NCBI RefSeq assembly: GCF_036488675.1
Contig: NZ_CP133150.1
Location: 62,001 to 126,000, forward strand
From: Sinorhizobium chiapasense
GTDB taxonomy: Bacteria > Pseudomonadota > Alphaproteobacteria > Rhizobiales > Rhizobiaceae
DNA: 64,000 bases
Reading direction: 5' to 3'
The notes under the pieces are model-generated. The model ran no database searches. It had not been told where the DNA came from and was given only the letters and a program-made list of their open reading frames with translations. This document shows positions 7,271-16,332 of this stretch, piece by piece. Made by a program: the position numbers and the translations under genes. Position 1 is the first letter of the stretch, and each line of letters opens with the position of its first letter.

Positions 7271-8446
7271 TCAGATGATTAGCCGTGCCGCCCTGCCTGA
7301 CTTTCGCTCGGCATTGTTATAGTAGCGCGCCGCCTGCGCCACGGACTTGTGCAGCGACTGCTGCATCGCCTCCGGCAACGGAATGTCACGGTTTGCCGCT
7401 TCGGTGAGATAACCGGATCTTAAGCCATGCGCCGAAAACAGCGCCGGATCGAGGCCAGCCTGCGTGGCCCGACTTTTGAGGATCAGGTTGACCGACTGCG
7501 GCGTGAGTGCCCGCCGGTCGATGTTGCCCCACTGATCGATGCGCCGGAACACCGCCCCCTCTGTGATCTCGGCTTCCGTTAGCCATCGCTTCAAGGCGGA
7601 CACCGGCCGACCGATCAGCAGCACATGTTCGTCGTCCTCGCTCGTCGTCGTCTTCGTGCGGCCGAGGCGAATCGACAGGCAGGGGAGGGGAGGGGAGTTT
7701 TCGTCGTTCGGATCGGCGCGCACCGGCTCTTCGTCGGTGAGATCCTCGACGCGCAAGGCCGCCACTTCCGAGCGGCGACGGCCGCCGGAGGCGAAGGCGG
7801 TCAGAAGCAGCGCCCGATCGCGCCGATCGACCAGCCGCTCGCCGGCGCACGCAGCCAGCAATTTGGCGAGTACGTCGACGGTCACGGCCTTTTTGCTCTT
7901 CCTCTGCCGCGGTCGCGTGCTGGCGCGGACGGCAAGCCGCAGGGCGGATTTGAGCGAGGGTGCGCCGAAGGCGCCGGTCAAGCCGCGCCAGCGGGTGAGG
8001 ATCGACCAGGAGGTCAGCCGACGGCGCACCGTGCCTGGCGCATGTGGGCCGGAGGCTCGGAGCAGGCGCTCGGCGCGTAATCCCGCCTCGACCTCGGCCG
8101 GCATGCCGTGGGCCGGGTCCTCGGCGCGCTTGACCGGACCCCAGAGGTGGTGGGCGACGAATTTCAGCAGTAGACTTTCCGGCGCCGGCCAGGGGAGGGG
8201 GGAACCGGTCGCCAACCGACACCACGCCTCGAGATAGCCAAGGTCGGAGGCGAGCGCCCGAAGCGTGTTCTCGCCCATGCCCTCCTGCGCCAGGTGCTTC
8301 AATGTTGCAACGTCGTCGTCGGTCAGCAGCGCGGCGAACTGGTCGCGTCGGTCGAAGGGCAGGATGGCGTCGAGTGCGTCGAGTTCCTCGGCGCGGCGGA
8401 GCACTGCCTGGCTGTCTGGCTCCGGTGCTCTATTATCGTCGATCAC
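7271..8446 (-). CDS. Tyrosine recombinase / phage-type integrase
   Basis: A 391-residue integrase. The start is a GTG at 8446 preceded by GGAGG at a good distance; frames further upstream would run into the divergent antitoxin gene. An N-terminal core-binding helical domain spans residues 50-190. The catalytic domain has S-G-G-R-R-R-S-E-V (first Arg), a beta-hairpin with R-L-G-R-T-K-T-T (Lys), the H-G-L-R-S-G box, and an A-A-R-Y-Y end carrying the nucleophilic Tyr. It catalyses site-specific recombination, probably for the small element that carries the neighbouring genes. No attachment repeats could be defined by eye. Confidence 0.85.
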   Translation of the reverse strand: MIDDNRAPEPDSQAVLRRAEELDALDAILPFDRRDQFAALLTDDDVATLKHLAQEGMGENTLRALASDLGYLEAWCRLATGSPLPWPAPESLLLKFVAHHLWGPVKRAEDPAHGMPAEVEAGLRAERLLRASGPHAPGTVRRRLTSWSILTRWRGLTGAFGAPSLKSALRLAVRASTRPRQRKSKKAVTVDVLAKLLAACAGERLVDRRDRALLLTAFASGGRRRSEVAALRVEDLTDEEPVRADPNDENSPPLPCLSIRLGRTKTTTSEDDEHVLLIGRPVSALKRWLTEAEITEGAVFRRIDQWGNIDRRALTPQSVNLILKSRATQAGLDPALFSAHGLRSGYLTEAANRDIPLPEAMQQSLHKSVAQAARYYNNAERKSGRAARLII

Positions 8447-8513
8447 GAGTTCCCTCCGACGCTCTTGCGCAAACTTCGGAATTCCTGTTCGTTCGGAAAA
8501 TAGGAGTGCTGTA

Positions 8514-8792
8514 ATGACGTTGATCGTGACCACCGCGGCGGTTTCCAAGAATTTCGGGGTCTATCAGGATACCGCCGTGCGCGAGCCGGTGATCGTCACC
8601 AGGAACGGCCGCCCGCACACCGTTCTGCTTGCCTATGAGGACTATCTGCGGCTGTCGCGGCGCGACCGTTGCGTCGAGGCGACGGCGGACCTGAGCGACA
8701 CTGATCTCGCCGCGGTCGGGAAGTCCGAAATGGAGCCGGGTCTCGATCATCTCAATGCCGAACGGCTGACGGAGGAAAATGCTGCCGGCTGA
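8514..8792 (+). CDS. Phd/YefM-type antitoxin, apparently solitary
   Basis: A 92-residue protein starting at an ATG preceded by TAGGAG. Residues 1-55 have the Phd/YefM pattern: V-S-K-N-F-G, then R-E-P-V-I-V-T-R-N-G-R-P and V-L-L-A-Y-E-D-Y-L-R-L. Such proteins bind and neutralise a toxin and repress their own promoter. No plus-strand toxin gene follows: the next gene, from 8814, is on the other strand. Either the toxin was lost or the protein acts elsewhere. Confidence 0.75.
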   Translation: MTLIVTTAAVSKNFGVYQDTAVREPVIVTRNGRPHTVLLAYEDYLRLSRRDRCVEATADLSDTDLAAVGKSEMEPGLDHLNAERLTEENAAG

Positions 8793-8813
8793 AAGCCGGA
8801 TCGACAACGGCGC

Positions 8814-9101
8814 TCATTCGGCCGAGGCGCTCGGTCGCCAGCGCGCGATGATCTGCTCGATCTCGCCGCGATAGTCCGTCGGGTATTCCGCGATTTCGCA
8901 GCGGGCGAGATAGGCAAACACCGTCGTCATATCGCCCGCAATCTCGCGGTCGACCGTAAACAGATCGGCGAGATCGAAGCCGCCGTTCGCCTCGGCATTC
9001 CACCAGGCGAGCAGGAAACCGGCGACGCGGCCGCTCTGGCCGCTCTCGCCATGCGCGACGTTCAGGAGTTTCTCAAAGGCAAAGCGCGTCTCGTCGTCCA
9101 T
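8814..9101 (-). CDS. Conserved hypothetical protein
   Basis: A 95-residue acidic, helical protein (M-D-D-E-T-R-F-A-F-E-K-L-L start; A-G-F-L-L-A-W-W-N-A-E near residue 30). I have seen such small proteins next to rhizobial and alphaproteobacterial toxin-antitoxin loci but know no function. It converges on the antitoxin gene with a 20-bp gap. Codon use fits the neighbourhood. No signal peptide or membrane segment is visible. Confidence 0.6.
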   Translation of the reverse strand: MDDETRFAFEKLLNVAHGESGQSGRVAGFLLAWWNAEANGGFDLADLFTVDREIAGDMTTVFAYLARCEIAEYPTDYRGEIEQIIARWRPSASAE

Positions 9102-9114
9102 TCGGCAGATCCTT

Positions 9115-9444
9115 TCACGGCATTGGCGGCGTGATTCGTCGACACCATGGCCGGTGCGTGTTGAGCGCGTCGTGCTCGTGGACGCGGAGGAAGACGGCTT
9201 GAATGCTGCACGCCGTTATCATCATGCGGCTCCTTCGCCGGCGGTCATCGCGGCAACCATGCTCGTCATAAAGCGCGTCATGAGCGGAGGTGAATCCGGC
9301 CGGGACCGTACGACGCCCCTCGGCAGCGAGATCCCGCACCCTTTCCATCTTCTGCTCGCCATCGCGATCACGGAGGTGGGAGGCGCGCTCGGCGCTTTCG
9401 TCGTCCGGCCGTGCAGAATTGATCGTGTTCGGATCAGGGCTCAT
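9115..9444 (-). CDS. Small hypothetical protein overlapping the end of vapC
   Basis: A 109-codon frame whose ATG overlaps the last 11 bases of vapC. The first 60 residues (M-S-P-D-P-N-T-I-N-S-A-R-P-D-D, then a charged helix) look protein-like. The C-terminal part is Arg/His-rich and less convincing. No family recognised; it may be shorter than drawn or not expressed. Confidence 0.3.
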   Translation of the reverse strand: MSPDPNTINSARPDDESAERASHLRDRDGEQKMERVRDLAAEGRRTVPAGFTSAHDALYDEHGCRDDRRRRSRMMITACSIQAVFLRVHEHDALNTHRPWCRRITPPMP

Positions 9445-9853
9445 GCTCGAGCGGTCCCACGATGTTGATGCCTTCGCTGCGGGCGGCGGCGGCCATCTTT
9501 CGGTCGGTGGTCGCAAGCGGCATCCCACTCGATTTTGCCAGCGCGACGTAGCTTGCGTCGTAGCCCGACAGGCCATGTTTGAGGGCAAGATCGACGACGG
9601 AGACGTCATTGCCGATGCCTCCGTCCTGCAAAGGCAAACCGCGCAGGCTCAAGGTCATGGCGAGCGCCGTTCCGGGGTTCAGCCGACCGCGTCGCTCCGC
9701 CATGATGAACAGGTTGCGGACCTCGAACCAGAACAGCGAAGGCACCAGGCCCGGGGCTACTCCCAGCGCCGCGATAAGCGGCTCGGCGGCTTCACTTTGC
9801 TCGTCGGGCAGGAACCAGCTGGCAGCGATCGAGGCGTCGAGGACGAAGGACAT
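9434..9853 (-). CDS. vapC: PIN-domain ribonuclease toxin (VapC family)
   Basis: A 139-residue PIN domain. The first acidic residue is in M-S-F-V-L-D-A-S at the N-terminus. The others are the Glu of F-E-V-R-N-L, the Asp of G-Y-D-A-S-Y-V-A-L-A, and the T-T-D-R-K-M-A Asp near the C-terminus. These coordinate the metal used to cleave RNA, typically initiator tRNA or rRNA. The start is 2 bp after the antitoxin stop, so the two form an operon. Length is normal for VapC. Confidence 0.88.
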   Translation of the reverse strand: MSFVLDASIAASWFLPDEQSEAAEPLIAALGVAPGLVPSLFWFEVRNLFIMAERRGRLNPGTALAMTLSLRGLPLQDGGIGNDVSVVDLALKHGLSGYDASYVALAKSSGMPLATTDRKMAAAARSEGINIVGPLEHEP

Positions 9854-9855
9854 TG

Positions 9856-10179
<324 letters not shown>

Positions 10180-10206
10180 TCAGCGGATGGTCAAGCACTG
10201 GACCAC

Positions 10207-10241
10207 CTCACTATCGATACTTGAATACTATCGATAGTGAG
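10207..10241. promoter_or_regulatory. 13-bp perfect inverted repeat upstream of the phd-vapC operon
   Basis: CTCACTATCGATA at 10207-10219 is repeated as its exact complement TATCGATAGTGAG at 10229-10241, with 9 bp between. Each arm also contains the palindrome TATCGATA. There is no T-run, so an operator fits better than a terminator. Confidence 0.65.
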
Positions 10242-10339
10242 AAGGGCGCGGAAAATAGCGTCCGGGTGGCGGAAAGTATCCGTCAATTAGTTTCGGTTTG
10301 TAGAATTGAACACGTTAATTCAAATGGTTAATAGTCATC

Positions 10340-10572
10340 TAAGACGCGGTCGGCGCGGCAGGCGCGCGATCTCGTCGCGCAAAAGCTGGTTGTCGAGCTT
10401 AGCCGCGGCGCCGCATTGTCTTCCCGAAGGGCGGCGTTCTCAGAGCGCAGGATCGTGGCCTCTACTGAAAAGCTGCCCGACCTCATCGGCCAGGACCCGT
10501 CACGAGCTCGCGCAACGCCTTTAGCGAAAGCGTGTCGGCATATTCGGGCGCGGCAAGTCGCTTCTTGGCCAT
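10340..10572 (-). pseudogene. Transposase N-terminal remnant, frameshifted
   Basis: From the ATG at 10572 the product starts M-A-K-K-R-L-A-A and contains Y-A-D-T-L-S-L-K-A-L-R-E-L-V-T. It continues in other frames with I-L-R-S-E-N-A-A-L-R-E-D-N and Q-L-L-R-D-E-I-A-R-L. This Leu/Glu coiled coil is typical of the N-terminus of a rhizobial transposase family. At least two frame changes and an early end show it is dead. The catalytic part is absent. Confidence 0.5.
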
Positions 10573-10810
10573 GAAGGAATCATGAATTGCCGCCAGCGCC
10601 GAAGCCCTCTGGCACCACTCAACGCGTCCCGCACTTATGCACGCTCCCCTTAGCCGATCCGGTCTGCCACCCAATTTGCCTCCGGTTGCCATTTCCAAAT
10701 GTCGGAGTTGGGGAGAGCAAAGTCATGCAGCCCAGTTGGTGGCCGAGCGCGTTGAATATTCTGCAACCCTTGGCGGGTATCGTGAGGCTTCGACTGAATT
10801 GGAGTTTGGA

Positions 10811-11280
10811 ATGAGCCTTAGCAGGATCGTCGGCATCGTAACCACCATACTGGGAGGCGTCGGCATATACGCGCTTCTTTCGCAATCTACGGAAGCACTC
10901 TCGTTTCGCATGCAGCGTTTCTTGCGTATAAAGGACTTGACACGAATCCGATCGAAACCGAAATCCGAACCCGTATTGAGACAGTATGCGCCCCAGTAGC
11001 CGCAGAAAAACTGCACATTGCCGCGGCTAACGAAGCCATCTCGCAAAGCGTCGCAGTTCTGGCCAAGGCGAAATCTCTCACCGTGGATGTCGTATCTGAG
11101 ATTCTTACACAGGCAGCGCAGCTTGACGAAGAGGCGCCACATGAAGCTCAGTGCGTAGCTGCTTTGACCATTCTTCGCAATAAGTACCCCGACGTGTGGC
11201 GTGCGGTTGATCAGTTCGGAACGAAAGACGATCGCCCGCTTGCTGATATAGGACGCGTCATCGATGCCGCTTCCAAGTAG
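10811..11280 (+). pseudogene. Membrane-anchored hypothetical protein with a frameshift
   Basis: An ATG at 10811 opens a hydrophobic N-terminal segment (I-V-G-I-V-T-T-I-L-G-G-V-G-I-Y) that looks like one membrane helix, but this frame ends at 10999. From about 10880 another frame gives a well-formed sequence (A-Y-K-G-L-D-T-N-P-I-E-T-E-I) through to the TAG at 11280 without its own good start. A single indel near 10870-10890 would fuse them into one protein of about 155 residues. Family unknown. A late in-frame ATG at 11083 is also possible for a shorter product. Confidence 0.4.
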
Positions 11281-11574
11281 ATGGTAGTGATGAGGTGCAG
11301 GGCTAACCGGGGTGGTGGAGCATGCCCTGCTGGTACCCGTGCCTCACTGTGGGATCCGACGTCCACCTCAAGGACCTGGCGCTGCACGACGCCGACCATG
11401 ATATCCGAACGCGCACTCACGAACTGACGGTCCCCGCGACGTTCTACGCAGCCGCTCGGCTGGGCGCTCGGCCCCGACGGTCCCCGGTAGGCGTGGCATG
11501 CAGCATCTCCCGTCGGAGGAGGGGAGGGGGAGCATGCCTGCAAGCAAACCGCCAGTCCGTTCGACGCCGAATTG

Positions 11575-12015
11575 GCGTCATCGATGCGCTGCTCGCCCGA
11601 TCGGAGGTCGTCATCGCAGAGGCGAGGCGGACCGGCCCCGCCAAGAGCGCTCGGGCCGAAGAAGATCTGCTGGTCTACGATCTCGATTGGGATGAGGATG
11701 TCAGGCTCGATGAATGGCGCGTCGTGCTGACCGAGACCGAAGGTCTGCCGCCGGTGCTGCGCGCCGCCCTGCTGCTCGACGCCTGGAATGATCTGCAGGT
11801 CCTGCAGCATGCGCCCTGGCTCGGCCGGCTGCTCGCCGCCGAGGCGCTGCGGCAAGCGGGTCTCGCATCTCGCCGCCATCAATCTCGGCTTGAAATCCAT
11901 CCCCGTCGAGCGCCGTCGGCATCGCGCGCTCGACACCCCGCCTGCTGGCGATCGTCAATGGCATCATCGCGGCCGCGGAGCTCGGCCTCAAGGAGCACGA
12001 CCGGCCGGATGCACC
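11575..12015 (+). pseudogene. Remnant of a rhizobial RHE_PE00001/DUF1612-like protein
   Basis: The central 80 codons read like a conserved rhizobial plasmid protein: A-L-L-A-R-S-E-V-V-I-A-E-A-R-R-T-G, then W-D-E-D-V-R-L-D-E-W and A-L-L-L-D-A-W-N-D-L-Q-V-L-Q-H-A-P-W. After about 11860 the similarity jumps to the neighbouring frame (L-A-A-I-N-L-G-L-K-S-I-P-V-E-R-R-R-H-R) and then shifts again. Both ends are missing, including the C-terminal helix-turn-helix expected in the family. It is a decayed gene; the surrounding 11281-11574 and 12016-12143 show nothing else. Confidence 0.5.
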
Positions 12016-12143
12016 AAGGCAAGGTGAAATATCATGAATCTGTGCGTCTGAATGGCGTTGGCAGTGCATGAAGGGTGGGCAGCCGCTGGTTAGGAAACAG
12101 GATTCGCGGTAATCGTCATCTCAAGTTCTGAGGGGGATACGGC

Positions 12144-12893
12144 ATGAACCGCGAGCAGTGGGCGATAGGTTTTGACAAGCTTCCGAGATGGCTTTGCCCG
12201 CACTGCCAGAACGGTCTCCTGCATCCGATGAAGGACTATCCTCATGTCGAGGAGACCGAATATTCCAAGGAAGAGCAGAAGCTTCAGGAATCAGAGCCGG
12301 ACTGGACGATGGAGCGGTTCGTCGCCCTGCTCAAGTGCGATGTCGCGCATTGTGGAGAGGTCGTGGCTGTCGGTGGCAACCGAGTGGCAGAGTTCTTTGA
12401 AGACTGGAACGCTCACAGGCAATGGTGGGAAAGCGTGCTTGTGCCGATGCTTGTTCGTCCGGCCCCGCACATCATTCCGGTTTCCAAAAACCTATCGGAC
12501 GCCTGCGCCATGCAGCTGCGCAAAGCCTTCGAGCTTTACTGGCTGGACAAGGCCGCCTGCGCCAACCGGCTCCGTATTTTCGTCGAGCGCCTGATGGATC
12601 ACTTTCAGGTGCCGACTCAAAAGCTCGATAAGAAGGGTAAGCCGTACGACCTGAACCTTTCGCAGCGGATCACCGAATTTGACAAGATGAAGCCGGGCCA
12701 CAAAGACGCGCTCGACGCCCTACGTCATGTCGGGAATTACGGGAGCCATGAAGGGCAGGGCGACGTGGACGCTTTGCTCGACTGCTTTGAGCTGCTGGAA
12801 GACGCGCTTGCCGAGCTGATTGACGAGAAAAAAGCCATGCTGGCGGCAAAGGCGCAAAAGCTCATCCAGAACAAGGGGAAGAATACGTGGTAG
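12144..12893 (+). CDS. DUF4145-type protein
   Basis: A 249-residue soluble protein. A zinc-ribbon-like start (W-L-C-P-H-C-Q-N-G, with a second C-x-x-x-x-C-style pair near residue 65) is followed by a helical domain with L-R-K-A-F-E-L-Y-W and H-V-G-N-Y-G-S-H-E-G. This pattern matches DUF4145, a HEPN-like module common in restriction and other defence loci. It is followed 4 bp later by the DUF4238-like gene and probably cotranscribed. It may bind or cleave RNA, but the canonical R-x4-6-H motif is not clear here. Function unknown. Confidence 0.65.
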   Translation: MNREQWAIGFDKLPRWLCPHCQNGLLHPMKDYPHVEETEYSKEEQKLQESEPDWTMERFVALLKCDVAHCGEVVAVGGNRVAEFFEDWNAHRQWWESVLVPMLVRPAPHIIPVSKNLSDACAMQLRKAFELYWLDKAACANRLRIFVERLMDHFQVPTQKLDKKGKPYDLNLSQRITEFDKMKPGHKDALDALRHVGNYGSHEGQGDVDALLDCFELLEDALAELIDEKKAMLAAKAQKLIQNKGKNTW

Positions 12894-12897
12894 GCCC

Positions 12898-13770
12898 GTG
12901 AAGCACCATTACATCCCGCAGTTCTATCTCCGGCCGTGGTTGGGGCCTGACCACAGGCTTGAAGAGTTTGGGAGGGTGCCGCCGTCCAACCAAATCCGCT
13001 CGCGGCGGCGCGGTACCAACTCGACGGGCTACGAGGAAGACCTGTACATCATCCCCGACACCACTGCGGAGACCCAGCACAACGTCGAAAAGATTTTCAT
13101 GGGTGTGGTCGATGCCTCGGCCGCGAAAGCCCGCGACCAGCTGCTGACCGGCGTCATGCCGACCGGTGAGCTGCGTGTAGCCTGGGCACGTTTCCTGCTC
13201 TCCCTGATGATGCGGACGCCGGACCAGATTGCCGAGTTTAAGCGCCGCATCTCGGATTACTGGTTCAATCCTGACACGGAATTGCTCGCCCGCTATGAAG
13301 AGGCGAAGCAGAAGGGATGGCCTGCGACCCTTGAGGAATACCTGAAAGGCAGCGACAAGAAAGTTCCGGAGCGTATAGCCGTGATGCTCGCCACGGATAT
13401 GATGCAGCGGGAAAACCTGCTTCGCCTGCTCATGGGTGCGATTTGGCGGGTGTTGGATACCCGAAATAAGATTCGGCCGTTCATGACCTCTGACCGGCCG
13501 CTGGTAATGACCAACGGGCTGATGCGGGATGATGGGCATTTCGGACTTCCTATCGGGCCCCACCATCTTTTCGTGGGCTTCATGAAGCAGAGTTTTGCCG
13601 ATGACTTCTGCTCCAAACCGGCTGGCCGCCTCGTCCGCCTGACGAACGAAGCGGCGATCGGGCAGGCTCGGAAGAACGTCTACGCTCTCGATGCGACCTA
13701 CATTGCCGATGTCCGAAAATTCATGTCAAAGCGGGACATTATGCAGCTCCTGCCAACAGAGGCGAAATGA
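12898..13770 (+). CDS. DUF4238-type protein
   Basis: A 290-residue protein starting at a GTG four bases after the DUF4145 stop; a frame open from 12820 lies inside the upstream gene. The N-terminus K-H-H-Y-I-P-Q-F-Y-L-R-P-W is the hallmark of DUF4238, a family of unknown function found on mobile elements. A later R-P-F-M-T-S-D-R-P-L-V-M-T segment is also typical. No membrane segments. The two genes form a separate plus-strand unit that converges on the KAP NTPase gene with a 69-bp gap. Confidence 0.7.
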   Translation: MKHHYIPQFYLRPWLGPDHRLEEFGRVPPSNQIRSRRRGTNSTGYEEDLYIIPDTTAETQHNVEKIFMGVVDASAAKARDQLLTGVMPTGELRVAWARFLLSLMMRTPDQIAEFKRRISDYWFNPDTELLARYEEAKQKGWPATLEEYLKGSDKKVPERIAVMLATDMMQRENLLRLLMGAIWRVLDTRNKIRPFMTSDRPLVMTNGLMRDDGHFGLPIGPHHLFVGFMKQSFADDFCSKPAGRLVRLTNEAAIGQARKNVYALDATYIADVRKFMSKRDIMQLLPTEAK

Positions 13771-13839
13771 GTTGACGAGGGGTATCCGGCCAAGAATTTG
13801 AGGGTGAATTCCCCACAATCCTTCTCGGCGCTTCGTCGC

Positions 13840-15552
13840 TCATGCTTGCTCCCCTGCCTGCTCCTGATTGGTTGCAGTTCCTGCCGCTTTTGCGTCCTTG
13901 GCGTCAAGCCGCTGGATAAGGCCCAGCCGCATCGCCCGGCGCTTGTTAATCGGGCTTTCCTCTGCGATCTGCCGCAGTGCCAGACCAGCCTTGTCCATGA
14001 TGGTATGTATGCGCGGGTCCAACCCGCCTGTGTTCAGATACTGGCGCAAGCCGGAAATAATGTCGGAAAGCTTCGACCCTTCGTAGGACTTCAGGATGCG
14101 GACGAATTCGCTCACCGGCAGCTTGGCGGCAACGTCGTACAGCTCCTCCTCGTAGCCTCGCGTACCGAGTGCGATAAGCACCTCGTCTGGGTTGAGCTTA
14201 GGTGCCTGTTCCGCCTCGGCCACTGCAATTTTTTCTTTCACCGGACCCGTCAGCACATCGCCGAACCGCTCAAGCCGTTCGAAATCAAAAGCGCCCGGCT
14301 TCGTCTTGTTGGCCGCAATGTACCGGTCCACCAGCTGTTCTGAGCGGTCATCCCCCAACTCCCGGAACAGCCGTTCGAAAATCGCCATATCGCCAAGCGT
14401 CATGAATTCGATATTGCGCATGTAGCATTCGAAGAATTTATCGAGGATGCCCTGTGCCGGCTTCGTGAAAGAATAGTGCATCTCATCCCAGATTGCTCGC
14501 ACTTCCTGTTCGGCCTTGTTCTTCTCCTCGGCCCGGTCCAGCTCGGCTGCGTGCTTCTCAATTGCGGCCTTATCGAAATAGCCGTTCTCGATACCCTTCA
14601 GCAGCACCAGGTCAAATTCACTGGTGTGCGTGTAGCGGTACTTCAGCAGCAGGTCGCGCCACTTCATATCGAAGTCAACGTCGTCCTGCTTCGGGGAATA
14701 CGTGTGAACCCGCTTCAGGTAATCGAGCGGCGGAGCCGTCTTAGGCTGGAAGTGACTCCATCCCAGCAACGTAATGACGGCCGCCGCATTGACGGTGACG
14801 ATTTCCGCGTACTCATCGATGAACGGCACCAAATCCTTCACCAGCGCATGAATCTTTCGGATGATCCGCACATTCGTGATGCCGAGGGCAATAGCGTCCT
14901 GGCGGACCAGCACCGAAACCTTATCCGTCTCTTGTATCGCAATACCGGCGATTTCCTCGCAAGTCGGCTCAAAGCGCAGATAGACGTCCACCACCTTCTC
15001 CAGGTAGGACGTGAACTCCGGCTGGTCCTCAAGCTCTTCATCATTGAGCAGCAGTACCACCTTGGATGACCGGTCATCCCGGAGCTGGGAGATATAGCCC
15101 AGCACATCCACGCTCCGCAGGTCTTCGCCCTTGCGTTCAAGGTCATCGATGAGAATGAGCTGTTCACGGGCGAACAGCGCCGCCACCTCGATAGCGGCCG
15201 TCATCGCATCCTCGTGGACGAAGCTGGCTTTGTTCAAGGCCCACTTGCTCCACGACTTCAGGTTATCGACCACGCTGGTGACGTTCTCGATGTCGAACGG
15301 TTTGCCGATCTGGTCGATGTCGATGGCTGACTGGAAGATTTCCCGCTTCAGCTCCTTGATGGAATTCAGGCCGAAAAGCGACGCTTTGGCGTATTTCTTC
15401 GCCTTGATCTTCTTATCGGCCGCCGTCTTCTTCAGCACCTCGTCCCATGTATAGGTCTTGCCGGTGCCCCATGCGCCCCGGATGCACAGCACCTGCGGTT
15501 TGTCATAGGCAAGGAAGCGTTCGATAGCAGCGCGGACGTTCGTAACGGACAT
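13840..15552 (-). CDS. KAP-type P-loop NTPase
   Basis: A 570-residue STAND-like NTPase. The Walker A is G-A-W-G-T-G-K-T at residues 25-32 and the Walker B is Q-L-I-L-I-D-D-L-E-R near residue 135. Further helical regions and a charged C-terminus follow. KAP-type NTPases are frequent in phage-defence loci, often as sensors or scaffolds. The usual KAP transmembrane insertion is not evident, so this one is probably cytosolic. It is the last gene of the minus-strand operon with the E2-E1 fusion, the JAB protease and the 91-residue protein; the upstream gene ends 14 bp before it. A role in the same system is inferred from this tight arrangement. Confidence 0.8.
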   Translation of the reverse strand: MSVTNVRAAIERFLAYDKPQVLCIRGAWGTGKTYTWDEVLKKTAADKKIKAKKYAKASLFGLNSIKELKREIFQSAIDIDQIGKPFDIENVTSVVDNLKSWSKWALNKASFVHEDAMTAAIEVAALFAREQLILIDDLERKGEDLRSVDVLGYISQLRDDRSSKVVLLLNDEELEDQPEFTSYLEKVVDVYLRFEPTCEEIAGIAIQETDKVSVLVRQDAIALGITNVRIIRKIHALVKDLVPFIDEYAEIVTVNAAAVITLLGWSHFQPKTAPPLDYLKRVHTYSPKQDDVDFDMKWRDLLLKYRYTHTSEFDLVLLKGIENGYFDKAAIEKHAAELDRAEEKNKAEQEVRAIWDEMHYSFTKPAQGILDKFFECYMRNIEFMTLGDMAIFERLFRELGDDRSEQLVDRYIAANKTKPGAFDFERLERFGDVLTGPVKEKIAVAEAEQAPKLNPDEVLIALGTRGYEEELYDVAAKLPVSEFVRILKSYEGSKLSDIISGLRQYLNTGGLDPRIHTIMDKAGLALRQIAEESPINKRRAMRLGLIQRLDAKDAKAAGTATNQEQAGEQA

Positions 15553-15566
15553 GGGTGGGCTCCGGG

Positions 15567-15842
15567 TTAATCCTGCTTCTTCCTGTCACGGGCAGCTTTC
15601 GCCTCTTCGACCTTTTGCCACCATGGCAACACTTCGCTCAGCTTGAACGGGAGGGCTTTGCGTTTCTTGGGCTCGTCCGCGATCCTCGACCGAATCGATC
15701 GCGCGCCCCAACCGGCATGTTTCTCCTCGGTCGCTGCCCGGAACGTCTGCAACAGCTCGTCTTCAGTCGATACCATCAGCAGTTGCTCCAAATCCTGAAT
15801 AGGGCAGAAGATCGGAAGGCGCTTCAAGTGAGCGTCAGTCAT
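15567..15842 (-). CDS. Small protein coupled to the JAB protease gene
   Basis: A 91-residue protein starting at the ATG at 15842, which overlaps the JAB stop (ATGACTGA). The N-terminus reads M-T-D-A-H-L-K-R-L-P-I-F-C-P; the C-terminus is lysine-rich (K-V-E-E-A-K-A-A-R-D-R-K-K). No known domain is recognised. Its fixed place between a deconjugase and an NTPase suggests an adaptor or a specificity subunit. It is not ubiquitin-like by eye: there is no C-terminal Gly. Confidence 0.65.
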   Translation of the reverse strand: MTDAHLKRLPIFCPIQDLEQLLMVSTEDELLQTFRAATEEKHAGWGARSIRSRIADEPKKRKALPFKLSEVLPWWQKVEEAKAARDRKKQD

Positions 15843-16332
15843 ATACTTCAATGGCAGCTTCATCCTCGGAAAGCAGATCGAAAAAGAGAAGCTGACGTCC
15901 CAGACGGGCTACCCATGAGTGCAACACCCAGCTTCTTGGATCGCCGCACATGAGCATCATGATTGGAGTAGGATTTCGCGCTGCTGGGGTTTTGATGATC
16001 CTTTTCAGGCACGCTCGATCTTTCCAGCTAAGGCTGCCAGAGACTGCGCCTGGATGCGTGTGCCAGTCGCCGAGATATGTGTCCAGCCTGCCTGACTGTT
16101 CATAGTGGCTCGCGATTTCTGCGTGTTGCCAGTCCAGGTCCGGAAGAAAGCTATGCCGCTCACGGACTGCGCTCGGGCCGCCTGGGATCATCGCCGTGAC
16201 GACGGCGACATTTGGCTCGGCCCAATATCCCATGAAGGTGCCGCCAGTTTCTTTTTCGTACCACCGATCCGCATCGAGACACATCTCGTCCCGCACCGCC
16301 CTAGGGAGCCAGACTACGTATTGCATCTGCAT
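15835..16332 (-). CDS. JAB/MPN+ metalloprotease (Cap3-like deconjugase)
   Basis: A 165-residue JAB-domain peptidase. The metal site reads G-D-W-H-T-H-P-G near residue 90, followed by S-W-K-D, matching H-x-H-x(n)-S-x-x-D; the upstream Glu is in K-E-T-G-G-T-F near residue 29. JAB enzymes cut isopeptide or peptide bonds after a C-terminal glycine of a ubiquitin-like tag. In type II CBASS the equivalent Cap3 reverses the conjugation made by Cap2. The start overlaps the E2-E1 gene by 19 bp. A second ATG at 16326 is possible. Confidence 0.85.
   Translation of the reverse strand: MQMQYVVWLPRAVRDEMCLDADRWYEKETGGTFMGYWAEPNVAVVTAMIPGGPSAVRERHSFLPDLDWQHAEIASHYEQSGRLDTYLGDWHTHPGAVSGSLSWKDRACLKRIIKTPAARNPTPIMMLMCGDPRSWVLHSWVARLGRQLLFFDLLSEDEAAIEVYD

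Noticed and set aside
7539..8237. 232-codon plus frame
   Set aside because: Antisense to the tyrosine recombinase, whose catalytic motifs are clear.
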